Positions 19,530 through 32,500 of a stretch of DNA of 64,000 bases are shown piece after piece. Both the position numbers and the translations under genes were made by a program. Positions within the stretch are counted from its first letter, which is position 1. Each line of letters opens with the position of its first letter. The notes under the pieces are model-generated. The model did no database searches and was not told the DNA's origin. It saw nothing but the letters and a program-made list of their open reading frames with translations. Source of the stretch: Aquatica leii (lineage: Eukaryota > Arthropoda > Insecta > Coleoptera > Lampyridae); NCBI GenBank assembly GCA_035610365.1, contig CM069438.1, positions 52,882,837 through 52,946,836 on the forward strand, read 5' to 3'.

Positions 19530-20461
19530 CTATAGATCTAACCAATTAATTGTAATATAATTTACAGTTTCATTTGTTTTTGTAGCCAATACAGATTTTT
19601 TTTTAACAGAAGTTCCTAGGCGGCCAAAAGCGACGAGCTCGCTAGTGTGTAAGGGTTTTAAAGGGTCTTCGATGCAACGAATTATATGAATTGCATGAAA
19701 TGCAATTGGATCACCAGCATAAACTAAAAAATCTCCTCCAAATTTTTTTCCACATGTAACATAATAACCCTTTTCCCATAAATCAGTAAAAACTAAAATT
19801 TTTGTTGGAGTGGTTCTTTTCATTAATATCGATTTTGGCACTTCAATGCTTTCACCTAAAACCAATTTTTACAAATAGCACAGTTAAGTAACGCTATTAT
19901 ATTACCTTTCACACAATCTAATGGTTCTGTTAGTGTAGGCCAAATTATATTTTCTTGTGTAACTTTCATTCTGTTTAACTCTTCATTAAGCACAGAACTA
20001 GTTGATACGGAATCATTAAGTTTTCTTTGTTTTGCTATAACTATTTTATCAATATATGGTTTAAGTTCCTTCTTACGATATTCTTTATAAATTTTCTGTT
20101 CTGCTTGCTGTAAATCAACTTGTAACTTATTGTATTCCTTAAAACAATCATCGGTGGGTTCTACAAGTAATTTTGGATATTGAATCAGTTTGGCAACATT
20201 TTTATTTATTAAAAATATTGCTTCTTCGGGTAATAACTTAATGGGTAACGCTGTAAACATATGTGTGAGAAGTAGTATTTGGATTAATGTACGTACTAGG
20301 TGTTGCTTGAGAAGATCCTAAGTATTCTCCAATTATTCGATATTCTTTACGTAATTTTACCCAGTCTACAATTAAGGTTAATTATTAGCTTACAACTAAA
20401 TTTAATAATTGCCTTTTAGTGAATAAACGCAGATATTATCGTTTTGAAAACATAGCTTCAT
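19530..20461 (-). CDS. Tsen34: tRNA-splicing endonuclease subunit Sen34 (TSEN34)
   Basis: A catalytic subunit of the nuclear tRNA-splicing endonuclease that cuts the 3' splice site of pre-tRNA introns. Four exons in gene order, 20461-20413, 20365-20297, 20250-19906 and 19855-19530, give 262 residues. The N-terminal domain reads DWVKLRKEYRIIGEYLG then LPIKLLPEEAIFLI; a charged linker follows; the C-terminal nuclease domain carries the Tyr-His-Lys triad at Y200 (LVYAGDP), H208 (AFHAIH) and K240 (GRLGTSVKKK), with the family spacing. Introns are 47, 46 and 50 bp. Intron 1 uses a GC donor (AAAAG|GCAATT); no GT donor there keeps the frame and the conserved sequence. Confidence 0.92.
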
Positions 20462-20734
20462 AATGCAATTTTTTTTTATAGGTTAGAACCTTTGGTTAGA
20501 ACAATACAAATGTCTGCTAGTTCTAAAAATAGTCCTTCGGGGCGTTGATGAGCAATTTTGTAGGTGTGCAACATTGATAAAAAGGTTCGGTTTCCCACTA
20601 AACTAATGGTTTTATTTTGGTAACAAAGATGGAGTAAGAAGAATGAAGAAGAACTTCAAAATGAACATGATGTAAGGTTATGAATACAAAATTTATTATT
20701 CTAAATTATTCAAGTATAATTAAAAACCTTAATG

Positions 20735-23680
20735 CTAACTATTTTCATTGGACGTATCAGGTTCGGGCTAAAAACAAAACCAAATTAGTTAGAGCTCGAT
20801 AGAATTAAATCTCATACCGTAGTAAAACTCTCAACATCATCTCGATTCTCAACCAATCTTTCTCGAAACCGAGATAACACTTTATCTTTAGGAGTTATGT
20901 CTTTGAATCCAGGAGGATATTTGTACTGTGTACGAGTGGGAGTATCTCCGGCATGATTTACTTCAGTAATATTTGTATCGGTGCACTTGATCATAGTTTC
21001 TAATTGACTGAAGTTATCTAAAAGAACTAAACCATCATACTTCGACTGTTCCTGAAACTTCTTAGTTACTTCTGAAAAAACTACATCTTGCTGATCCGTA
21101 TCCATTATACTTTTGTGAGCATCTTCAAGTGCTTCCTAAAACGTAACAAATAAAGAAAGCACAACTATTACAATTTACTTACAGATACAATACGCTTTTG
21201 CTCTTGGTGGGCATCATGAGTTTTTGTAAGCAATTTCTCGGTACCTATGTTTACCGATTCAGAAATATTTCCCAACTGTTTTTGTAGAATTTTAGTTTTC
21301 TCTGTAGCTTCTGTGTTATGTTTGTTTAGGTGGTTATTCCATGAATCATCTGTGGATAGGATTTCGCCAATTTGATTAGTGGCAATTTTCAGTGTATTTA
21401 CGCTGTGTTCGTGGTCTCTTTCAGCTCGTTCGATTAAACCTGTCGTGTCTGCTTTAAATTGATTTACACGTTCCTGACAGTTCGATATAAGGTTTAATTG
21501 CTGTTTTTTCTTCTCGGTCAAATCCGCTTGAACTTGTTCAATTCCTGACAATATCCTTTGTCGAATATTTAGTTTAGCATTAGCCATGGTATCTAACAAT
21601 ACATTACTACGTCTACCACAATCTTCTAAGATTTTCACAACGTTATCACAAGTACTCCTATCTTTTAAAGTCGATTCCATCTTAGAACACCGATCTTCGA
21701 ACGCTGACATAAAATTTTTCGCCTCATCACACATATCGTCGCTGTCTTCTTCGTCAGTTGAAGATAGTGACAAGTTTGGTATCCAATTCTCTAACGAACT
21801 TAGGTTACGTTTGAATCCTTCGCAATGAGTATTATAAGTTTGCCGTAAATGTTCCACGTTTTTTTCATGTTGTGCAAATGGTTCTTCGATCCAATCAGTT
21901 TCGACATTAATATTCTGTTTACAATTAGTTATTATATCTTGAATTTGATTTAATAATTCTATTTCTTGCGTTTTTAATAATGATGCATTCTCTTGGCCCT
22001 CGGTTACTTTTGTGCTCAAATTTGATGTATAACCGTTAACATCCTGACAAGCCGACTGTACATTCAAATTCATCATTTGAATTTGCTCTTTATAGTCATT
22101 CAGCTTCATCTCGATTGCATTGATTGTAGTCTTATATTGAGCTATTTCGTCTAATAGTTTTTCATGATTTTCAGGATGTAACCATACACCGTTTTGATTA
22201 CGTGTCGAATCTAAATCCTTACGCAATCGTGCAATCTCGTCGATGTATTGGGCCACCAATTTTTTTTGCGGGAACTTTTTGTTAACTTCCGGTTTATTAT
22301 TTACGGTGCGTGCCGATTGAGCAAATTGCAAAGTAGCCACAGTTTCGTCGATACCTTGTATACCAGGTGCTATGTTTGCTATTATCGACGTTTTTGTTTT
22401 ACCACCTAAACTATTTTGTAGGATTCTTGTTAGTTTAGATTCTCTATAAACAGACAACTTAAACAAAAAAAAAATTAGAAAGACTATTTTACCTGAACGG
22501 AACGTGAGAACTTTTTTCGGATAATGCCTTAACGACACGTCTTAAAGTTAAAAGCGAGCGACTAGTATTAGATGACTCTCGCCCTTGACGATCGCTTTTA
22601 GTAATGTATTCGGTTCCAGATAAATCGTAAAAACTTAATTTACCCATTTTCATAACCTCTACGCCATTTGAGTCGGTTTCTTCTGTCCGAACGTATACTG
22701 TAAAAATTGTGTGTGAGTATATAGGGTTTTCGTTCGGCGATTTGGTAACTGCTTCCTTTTTAAGCTGCGCTTGTTTTAAAAGTTTAAAAACTTCAAATTT
22801 ATTATTTACAAAAACTTCCTCGACGCCTCTAACAATTGTCGAGCCTTTATTAAGTGGATCATCATATAATCTACAACAAAATAAGAAGGCAAAAAATTAA
22901 GTTTATTTGAAAAATGTTAAAACTGATAAAAATTTCAGTCTTTGGCATTTTAAATAAAAGCCTAGAATAAAAAACTTACCGAATGTGGTTAGGGTTCCTT
23001 GAAAGCAAATCACGAAGTTCCTCGTTGTACAACTCAAAATACGTACACCACACAGTATACCGTTGCGTCGAGGAATGCACCTCTTCGAATAATTCTGATA
23101 TAAAGCGAGGGATTAGACCACATCCTTCAACCTACGTAAAAAAAATTACAAAATTGGTTACATCACACATAAACCACTAACTAAACCATCATTCTCATAA
23201 ATGTTCCGAGCATTAAGAGAACATTGGGAATCATACGTAATATTGGGCATTGCTCCAGTCATTGTGTAGGTTTTTCCAGTGAACGCTGGTCCATACGTTA
23301 TAACACTACAGTTATAACCAGATATAACTTCAGATATATATCCTTTGCAAACAGCATCATAAATGCTGCTTTGTTCGTTTTCATGTCCAAACACTCTATC
23401 AAAGTTAAACCTCTTGTTAAAACTACCTTTCACTAAAACTCCTTTAGACGCGGAGGTTTCAATGCCGCTTACACGATGCTCATCTTCGATGAAGGGTCTG
23501 TAACATTGGATTAGTTTTTATTTATTAAAGACACATGGTGTTAAGCTGTCGTTCGATTAAGTTTAAAGTAATGTAATTGAAGGTAGATTAACAGCATCTT
23601 CAACTATAATCTTACCTTATTCTAACAAATACTTGTATAGGTTGCGTATCGGATTCTGTATTTTTACTTGTAGACGACAT
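20735..23680 (-). CDS. Divergent kinesin-5 (BimC/Eg5/Klp61F-like)
   Basis: A plus-end-directed mitotic motor family that forms bipolar tetramers. Seven exons in gene order, 23680-23616, 23497-23182, 23131-22980, 22870-22493, 22443-21183, 21135-20818 and 20767-20735, give 840 residues; the family is usually about 1,000-1,070. The motor is about 1-355: P-loop GPAFTGKT at 91-98, switch I region at 224-231, DLSGTE at 260-265, then ESKLTRILQNSLGGKTKTSI and the NKPEVN neck typical of kinesin-5. A coiled coil of about 400 residues follows, with a reduced BimC box (DTPTRTQYKYPP). Switch I has NENPIYSH where the family has N-x-x-S-S-R-S-H, and the P-loop lost its usual Gln-Thr. Intron 1 is 118 bp; the others are 48-51 bp. 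The last two exons could instead end at an in-frame TGA at 20812-20814. ATPase competence is doubtful. Confidence 0.88.
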
Positions 23681-25009
23681 TTTCAATGGATGCAGTCGAT
23701 GCAGTGAATTACACAGTTTAAAGCCTGGATAAATTAAGTTTAAAGCAGTTTGAAATATCACATTGGAAATCTAAAATTTAACGGACAGAACTTAAATCCG
23801 ACAATCAAGTTGAGCAACTTATAAAAGAAAACATTTTTAAAACATACAGGGTGTGTGAAAATAAATTTAAAAATACATTCACGAGTGCTGACAAAATAAA
23901 AAATTTACAGCTTTATTATTTTGACATATTAAAGATTTTTCTACAAAAATTACTCAACAAACTTTAACATTAACCCAAGTAAGTATTCACGGACATTTCT
24001 GAATCAACCTTAACAATACCTTAATCTAAAGGGTATTTATTATCACAAACCGATATACGTAAAGCACGTGTTCATGTAGACAAGAACAAGAATGTAGCAC
24101 TTTTCTTATTTATCAATTCTGTGTGTGTAATAACCAACCATCACTTTCTTCATCTTTTTTTTCAAAAAAAATATTATTTGTTTTTGGTATTTCTTAGGTT
24201 TTGGCAGAAAAAAATAGGTAGTACAGCAATGTGAGTTTAGTGCCGATGCGAATTCCAGACAACATTCAAATATGTTATCTTTATGTCTAAGTACAAATTC
24301 TCTGTTAGCTCCAAGTTGTTGTGTTCTACATTTTGTGTCGCGTTTAATGTCTTCACGTCCTGTCCGTTAGTAACCAACCCCAATACGTGCCAACCTTTTC
24401 GCACTTGTAATCAGTCGTTTCCGTTTAGGTAGGTTGTAACGTTACCGTGACGATATGAACCGTGAAGCGGTTGATTTCTTTTGGTATCTTGCTTTGCGTT
24501 TCGATTGTGTAAATGAAACAAAAGGTTCATATTCAAATTTTTATGTTGTTATCTTTGCTAGTTTCTCGGCTCGTCGTTCAAAAGTCGTTTTTGATTTAGC
24601 AAAACTCCATTGTCATTCTGTTATTTGTACTGTTATATCTCAAAAAGTAACCAGGAAACCCCACACTAGGATCGTACACAATTAAATCTACAACCCGCAG
24701 AAGGGAGACTATCTAAAAATTAACATCAACACGACTACTATACCACATTGGAATACGGTACGTCTTGGTCGTTGACGCTCAAACTTGGAATTGAACACAC
24801 AGGTGTTATCCACAGTGCACCACGAGAAGATCACTAACGTTACACTGACAATGATATCAAAGATACGCTTGGGAATCGGAACCGATCAAGGATTTTCGAT
24901 AGTTAAATCAAAATGTATCAGTCGGTAGTCACTTTTAATCACCTCAGTGATAACTTCCCAATTAGAAATCTTTTAAGCTAAAGCTTGAGACGTTAGAATG
25001 ACATCACTC
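23681..25009. other. Intergenic, no gene supported
   Basis: The 76-codon plus-strand frame at 24455-24685 has no recognisable domain. Parts may be old transposon sequence continuing from the relic next to it. Confidence 0.4.
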
Positions 25010-25600
25010 ACGAAGCTCTACACTTCTGCTTCGTTTGTCAGTCTTCAAGAAATGTGCCTCTTTAGATACGTCGAGCATAGTTGTTGGAGAATGCTTTGTG
25101 TTTTACCACATCGCCTTTATGGCCATATTTGATGCCATTAGCACATAGAGAGTCTCCTGTGGTTATACTTTTGTGACCGCATTGAAGTTCGCTGCCTGGT
25201 GACCAAACTTCTGGCATTTGTAGCATTTCATGATGAATACGTGGTGAGTGACCCTAGATGCGTTACATGCTGCATACACTCGACAATTAGCCTCAAATAA
25301 TTCCACTATCTAATTGCAGTTGATTTTTTCTCTTGATCCGAATCTAAATGACACTATAAAGTGTTCTTTGAGTTGTTGAGTAATCTCATTTGTGGCGGTG
25401 TCAAATCCTAGAAAAGATTTTGCCTTGCAGTCTGATAACGACCAGTTTTGTCTAAGAAGTTCGTTGAAACCTTGGAGGATCTGTCTTTTCGAACTAAAAA
25501 CGGACCAAGTTTTGTTCCATTTTTGTCACTCAGTCTAGTGCTAGACCGAGCGTGAAAGGATTGAGAAATTTCATAAGAGTCGTCTTGTCTCATCGGCTGT
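25010..25600 (-). pseudogene. Non-LTR retrotransposon ORF1 (gag-like) relic with zinc knuckle
   Basis: On the minus strand, with stops and frame changes: a GFDTATNEITQQLKEHF segment, then CRVYAACNASRVTHHVFI, then MKCYKCQKFGHQAANF, which is a CCHC knuckle with its last Cys replaced by Phe. A second, more decayed knuckle-like block with KYGHKGD follows. This order (RNA-binding fold, 'CRV' strand, tandem knuckles) is that of I/Jockey-type ORF1 proteins. No reverse transcriptase is attached. Confidence 0.6.
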
Positions 25601-26594
25601 TTTCATGTTCGTCTCAGAATTAAGGACAAACACAACTGTTAAATGTTGGATTGTCGCAACGGGTTTTTCGGAAGGAACTTTATTTACTCAGATTGACATG
25701 ATTGAACGGCTGCATTTAGCTCTTCGTAATACTTTCTTTTATAGTTTGTTCATAGTACCGTCGTTAGTGTGTCTCATGGGTGGTTTCATAACTTGTATAC
25801 ACTAAGAAAATGTAAATAATTATTGGGGTATTAACTATTGCAACGCCACATAAGTTAATTGTAGGATTGTCGACCATTGCACGGTCGTCATGTAACGTCA
25901 GTAAACGCTGTAATCAAGTTGTAATTTCGTGGATATGTGCACGACGTACGTGTTAGTTCGGTTACGGCGTAAAAATAATGCCATATTTTTAACATTATTC
26001 TACGTTAAGTCGTTCTAAAATGTACTGTAAAGAAACAAGAATTACGTTTATATATTTCACTGGTTATTTCTCTGGTTGTATATATTTTTCAAGATCATTC
26101 TTATAACACTGCTGTAGATTGTCTTTTTAATAATGTTTTATTTAACAAAGTTTTGTGAAGTTATTCACACATGTGCACAAAAAAGTGAACCATTCTTGCA
26201 ATTTGTATTAAATTGCCAGAAATAGAATCTGTTTTATGGTATTATTATATTTCAAGGAAGTTGTAATTGTTTTTTACTGTTGACACATTAGCGTTGATAA
26301 TTATGACGATAATATGAAATGATTAAAGATAACACGTCAAATATTTAGACTCAACATGTACAACATGAGTGTTGGTGTAATCAGTGTAACTACCTGTATA
26401 TTTAGATTTTCAAATGTTTAGCGCAAGCGTACGTTATGTTCTTGAAAAGCCGCGCAAACTCCCATGTATTTGTCAAAGTTTCACAACGATGAATGGCGTA
26501 AAAAGTATTCAACGGTTATTGTTAGATTTTTAAGTGTTCGTGAACAGTTTTATCGAATAGTGAATGTTAATTATTGAACGATTAAGTCTTAAAA
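25601..26594. other. Upstream region of Nup358
   Basis: AT-rich; no gene. Probably contains the Nup358 promoter and 5' UTR, but no clear element can be named. Confidence 0.45.
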
Positions 26595-29500
26595 ATGTTT
26601 AATACAAAATTAGAAGTTGATAAACACGTCGAAACTTGTTTAAAGAATATTAATAATGATACCGAGGTAAGAATATGATAACGGCCATTAAACCGGCTTT
26701 TTTGCACATGTCTCGTAAAGACCTACCTGCGTTTTATTTATTTTTGGTTGTGCTCGCATTTGGTTTTCGTATAAATTTGTGCCAATGGCGCGAACTTATA
26801 AATAGATTTTTAAATTCTATTTTCGTTTTAGCGTAATCTGCGTTGTTTTGCATTCGCCCGATTGTATTTTAAAGTTGGGGACTACGAACAAGCACGTCGA
26901 TATGTCTCAAACTATCTTATTGCGAAACCACTGTCGGCCGAAGCGCTAAGCTTCCTCGGCAAGGCACTTGAGAAACAAGGAAAAGTTGAAGCTGCTGTTG
27001 ATGCATATCGCAGAAGTCTCGATGTCGATCCCAAGCAAAACAGCTTGCTTCTTAAAGGTAAAGAATATTTAGCATAGTGTATATGATGTTTTGTATTTGG
27101 TACAGCATCTGTATTGTAAACAATTGATCTTTATACAACAGTGTAATTTGTTTTACTTTTTAATGGAATAATAGTGCTATAGGGCCAAAGGATTATTCGT
27201 TATTAAATCGTTCGTAATTCTCAAAGGCATGAGTCGACACATCCTTATTCTTCATGATGATTTTCCATGGTTTTTTAATGCGTAGTCTAGGTGTACATTG
27301 TTTTGACTATTTTTATATCTGAGATTCTTTAAAAAGCATTGCACAATACCGCAGTGGAAGGTTTATGAGAACTTCTTAGACTGCAGGAGGAGTATTGTTG
27401 AATCAATCTGTGTATTCACTTTACTTCTGGCTACCAAGCCACTGAAGAAGTGGCAATTATAGGTCTTGCCATATTGATCCGTGTCATAAGGGAATGTCTC
27501 CTCTTGCTGCTTTATTTGTGAATAGCTCATGTCATCGAATGTCTGAATGTTGAAAAAAAAAGAAAGAGTAGCTTCTTAGTTGTATATATTTTTCAACTGA
27601 TGAATGAAAAACAGTGATTGTTTATAACACAAAAAAATCTCACCTAAACATATGCAAACGTTGCTCACAAAGATCTTATCTAATTCGGTAGCGGAAGCGT
27701 ACACGCTGCTTGGAAACATCAGAGAAACTACCAGTACAACATCGTTGTGTGACACAAAAATAGACAACTTGGGGCAATGTTTGAATCGCTTCAAGTCTTT
27801 CAAATTTGATAACTACAATTTCAATCACGGTCATCGTCATGATCCCGTTCTCCATCTCAAAACAACCAGTGTAGAAAAAGTGATATATGATGGTGACTTC
27901 ACACCTAGTGAGTTTGGAATGATGATGGCCGACGATATCAGCCCCACAACATCTCGACGTTTATTCGTCACGTACAAATCCAGCAATATTAAGATCCTCA
28001 TTAACACCGTGTGCTCCTCTACAAACTTTTATGACAATTCTCAGAAGTAAATCGGCCAAATGGAGTACCCGCGGTTGTCAAGCATTTAACTTCTGGTCCA
28101 CCAGTTGCATAAAGACCACAAAGACTTACTTCATACAAACTGAAGGCAGCAAAAAAAAGGACCTTACCATTGATTTTGTTCGTACCTTTAACCAAATCTC
28201 ACTGGCCGTGATCTTGCCCTTCCTTTGTAAATACGTGGCACTTCTTTAGGCACAGTTTTAAATTTGCCACACGTAGTTGTTGGCACACTTCTTTCAAGTT
28301 GTTCAAGATCTTCCAATCACGATCACGTCGTCTAGGACGTCTTCGAAGATGGTTTCCATCAAACGTCGCAGGAGCGTTACACTGGCACTAGGCCATCGCA
28401 GTGAACTGCCACAAACCAGTTTCAATCGTAAAAGCTGTCTTCTCACGATCCTTGAATTCCAATTCTACCTTCTAGTATTCATTTTTTAAATCCAACGTCG
28501 AAAACCACTGGGGTCTTCAACGTATCGTCAATTTTCGGAACAGGGTAACTGTCCTTTTTGGCTCAGGTCGTTAAGCTGTTCTTTTTAACTAGTACCACTC
28601 AGGACGCCTATGGACTATTTGAATATTCAACTACACTTTCTCTCTCCATGTCAGTAATTATATTTGGCTTCTTCTATTTTTTCTCGAAAGGAAGTCTACG
28701 TGTACGCGTTTTAGATGGCAACGAAATCCGCCGTGTGAAGAAAGGATCTAGACGGCTTCTCGCTCGGGGACGTGGGCCATTCTGACCCAGGTGAGGATAT
28801 CTAGGAAGTGCTCCACAGTCGCTGCCATTAACCCAAAATCAAGATCTGAAAAGGACTGATCGTTGATCGAAACGTGCTGGACTTTCGGTTTTTAAAAGTT
28901 TAATTCTCTTGGTCAGTCGAACCCTACTCTTTGAATTTCTTAAGGTTTTGGTCGATAGATTGTCTCTTTCTTTCTGGCACTCTAGAAGTTTTTCTTTAAC
29001 TGTAACCAAAAATTGCAAACAGATACGTTCCTTATCTCTTGTTGGACTCCGAGATTTGATTGTATATTTTAACAGTTTTCAGTTAGCGTTTGTTAGTCGT
29101 ATCTTTTGATTTAAAGTCGCGGCCTATAGGTTTCTGGAATTAGTTTTTATTTTCACGTAGAGTGGCGCTGTAATCGTATTTGTCAAATACTATTTTGTAT
29201 TTACTATTTAAGCTATATTAAATAATGTGTCAAATCATTGCTTAAAACTTTGATCTACTGTTTCTCACATTTTGGTTGATCACTACATAGTTAGTTTGCC
29301 AACAAATAATTTTAACCTGAAATCGGTTATATAGATTTCTGCAATTTTAACCGTATGCTAAGTTAGCTTTTATTATTTCTACTTTCTGACTTGATGTCAC
29401 CATCTACAAGATTTTTAAATATCTCTTTGTTGTAATATGTTATTACAGATGGAAACGAGTCTCTCGTACTAAAAAAAAGGGGACTGAATTATATGAAGTC

Positions 29501-32500
29501 AGATTTACATACACAATAAGAATGTACGTTTACTCAATATGCATACGTGTATTGTTGGTTGCCTATACCTATACCATAGATTTTTTTATTAGTTAGAAAT
29601 ATAAAGGGTCTTGTATTGAATATTTAAAAAAAAAAACAATGTTATAATTGTAATAACAAACAGCATTACCGTTGATATTTTATGTAGGAGTATTTACTAC
29701 ATACACAACTAAAAAAATCGTTTACTCGCTTTTGCCATACACAAAAGACCAATATCTAATATTGGCCTTGAATTACGGCATGCTTTTCGATAATGCACAT
29801 CTGTGTTATATTTATTTAGCACATTGTATACAGTAGATACAGGAACACGTCCTCCGTCTCTTCTCCACATAGCCTACACCTTCTTTCTTCTTTTTTTCCA
29901 GTATTCATTTTCTAACTCTCGTTCACACATCTGAACCTCGCTATTATTTTCTTCTTCTTGCTTTTGTTCCCTTCTATCTTCAGATATTCTGTAACTCCTT
30001 CTCTCTTGTTATTCTTATAATTCACATTATATCTGGTCTCTTATCTTTCTCCATTTTTCCTGCTTTTCTACGTTCTTATCTCTCATTATTTCCTCACTTA
30101 CCCCTACACCCTCTTCCTTAAATCTCTCCATTTCTCTCGCAAACATGTTTTTTAATAATATTCTTTTCTGCCATCTTGCCCGTACTTTACTCTTCTCCCT
30201 TTTATCTCTTTCTAACATTTCTGTAGTATTTTGCATTCGGTTCTTTCCCGCAGTTCCTCATCTTATTTTATTGCTCTTTTTCTTGTCTCTACTGTTATAT
30301 TTTCCGCCTGTACTTCCTCTCTTATAATGTACCCCGGTGTTTCCCTATCTAGCTCTAATACCCATTTTCAGTATTTTTCTTGTATCCCTTCTAACTCTTT
30401 ATACTCCTTCCACCCTCATATTTGTGGCTTGGGCTCAGTGGGCATCCCTGTTGCGACCCTTTCCTTGTAACGAATTTCTCGCTCTTCTCTCCATTCAGTT
30501 TCACCCTACTCCTCGTTTCTTCGTAAATTTCCTCCTGTTAATCTTTCAGTTATTTTTTCTTTCGTGTATTCCCACAGCTTTTTCCTGTTCACTCTGTGAA
30601 AAGCGGCTTTATATCTACGAACAGTGCCACTGTTTTCCCCTTTTTTTTCTCTAGTTCTATTCGCTAAGTGATTCAATATATATATACATGTCGTCTATCA
30701 CTCTTCTTCCTTTTCTGAATCCCGCTTGTCCGTCTGGTACCAAACTCCTTTCCTCTTATTTCCTTCTGTAGTCTTCCTTGTAGTACTGTCGCATATAATT
30801 TGTATGTCGTACTCAATAATGTCATCCCTTTGTAATTCTTCACTTCCTTTCTGTCTCCTTTTTTGTGTATCGGGCATATTATTCCTTTTCTCACTCTCCC
30901 CGGGAATTCTTCTCCTTTCCACATTTTATTTACTATTTCCGTCATCCATTTAGGTTTCTTCACCGTATACCGACTCTGCGCCTTATATTCCATCTTCTCT
31001 TGTCGCCTTTCCTTTTTTTACCTCTATTACTTCATCTTTGTTTATTCTATCTCTTTCTTTCAGTCGTACTACTACTTTTCTTTGCCTTCTTCTCCCTCCA
31101 ACTGGTTTCTGAAATATCTCCCACTTATTTGTAATCATTTTGTCGTCCCTTTTCTCTTCCTTTCTTTCTTTAGGTATTTCCATACATCTCTTTCCGTTTT
31201 TATTCCTTTGATTTGATCCTCTTGTTTCTTTTTGTTTTTATCCTTCTTTCTCTCGCATTTTTTACTGCTTTTTTCTTTCTTCCCTTTTTCACTGTCTTAA
31301 TGCTCTTCTTGTCTTTTTCTTTGCCTCCTATCCTACCATTTTTTCCATCATGTTTTCTCCCTCTTTTACTTTCTAAATCTGAATTTCTCTGTTGTTTTCT
31401 CCATCATCTCGCTCATTTCCTCCACACTCTTTTGTAATTTCTTCTCTACCCATACCGTTTTTCCTATTCTCCCTTTGTATCTCTTTATACCCACATTGTC
31501 CACATTTTTTTTCGTTATGTACTCATCTTTTTCTCTCTCTTCTCTTTCTCTTCGTTCCATCTCAATTCCAGTGGTTGATGGTCTGACTCCACCCGTTCTC
31601 CCACCTTTAATGTCTTCACCTTTTCTCCAGCCTCTTCATTTGTCATTACATAATCTATTATCGATTCCCCCTTCCACCTATGTACGTATGCTCCCTCATT
31701 CGTTGCTCTTCTCTGTTCCCATTCATTATTTCCCACCCCCTTTCGTTGCACATTTCCATTAGTTCTCCCTATTTATTTTTCACTTTGTCTTTTGTTTGTC
31801 TCTTTCCCGTTCATTTTCTTTCTTGTTTTCCCCTATCTTCCCCTATTCTCGCGTTAAACTTTCCTCCTAGTATTATCAATCTCGCCGCCCTCTCCTCTAT
31901 AATCTCTTCTATGTTCTTTCTTGCCTCTTTCATTCTACTTCTATAAACTACGTCACTATTTTGTATGTTTCTTTCACTTTACTCTTCTCTCTTTCTGCAT
32001 GTTGCACCACCTACTCAAATTTCTCCGGCAACTCTTTTTTCAACCACTACCATTCTTTTTCTTCCAACCATGTCTCTTGTAACTTCACTACATCCTGTTC
32101 CCTGATGTACTCCCAAAAATCCTGATCCTTGTTCTTTATTCCCGCTACTTTTACTGTAATTTTGCGGCGTTTTTCAACAACACTTGTGAGAAGGACTTAC
32201 TTCCATCTGTTGACCGTTTTAACCATAGTTGTAAAATATTTAATACTGCTGTTATTTTATATAGGACGCAACTCTAATAAATAATTAACTGTTTACAGTT
32301 TGTGACCTGCTGTGCTCTGATGCAATTCCCATCGATATACCCAGCCTTCAATATTATTGCGAAAAGGCGCAAAAGTTCGATCCTCAAAATCCTATAGTAT
32401 ACAACCTAAAGGAACGATTAGTTGCTGCGAAGAGTCAAGATCCAAACGATGTATTAAAATTGCTATTAACTGAACTAGAAAGTCGTTCTACAGACGTTCA

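Noticed and set aside
21586..21828. Plus-strand open frames opposite the kinesin coiled coil, and similar frames opposite Nup358 exons (for example 46125-46631)
   Set aside because: They are antisense shadows of well-supported exons with no domain of their own.
30145..31946. Several plus-strand frames rich in Leu, Phe and Ser in Nup358 intron 2
   Set aside because: They are the complement of the A/G-rich LINE coding strand and carry no domain.
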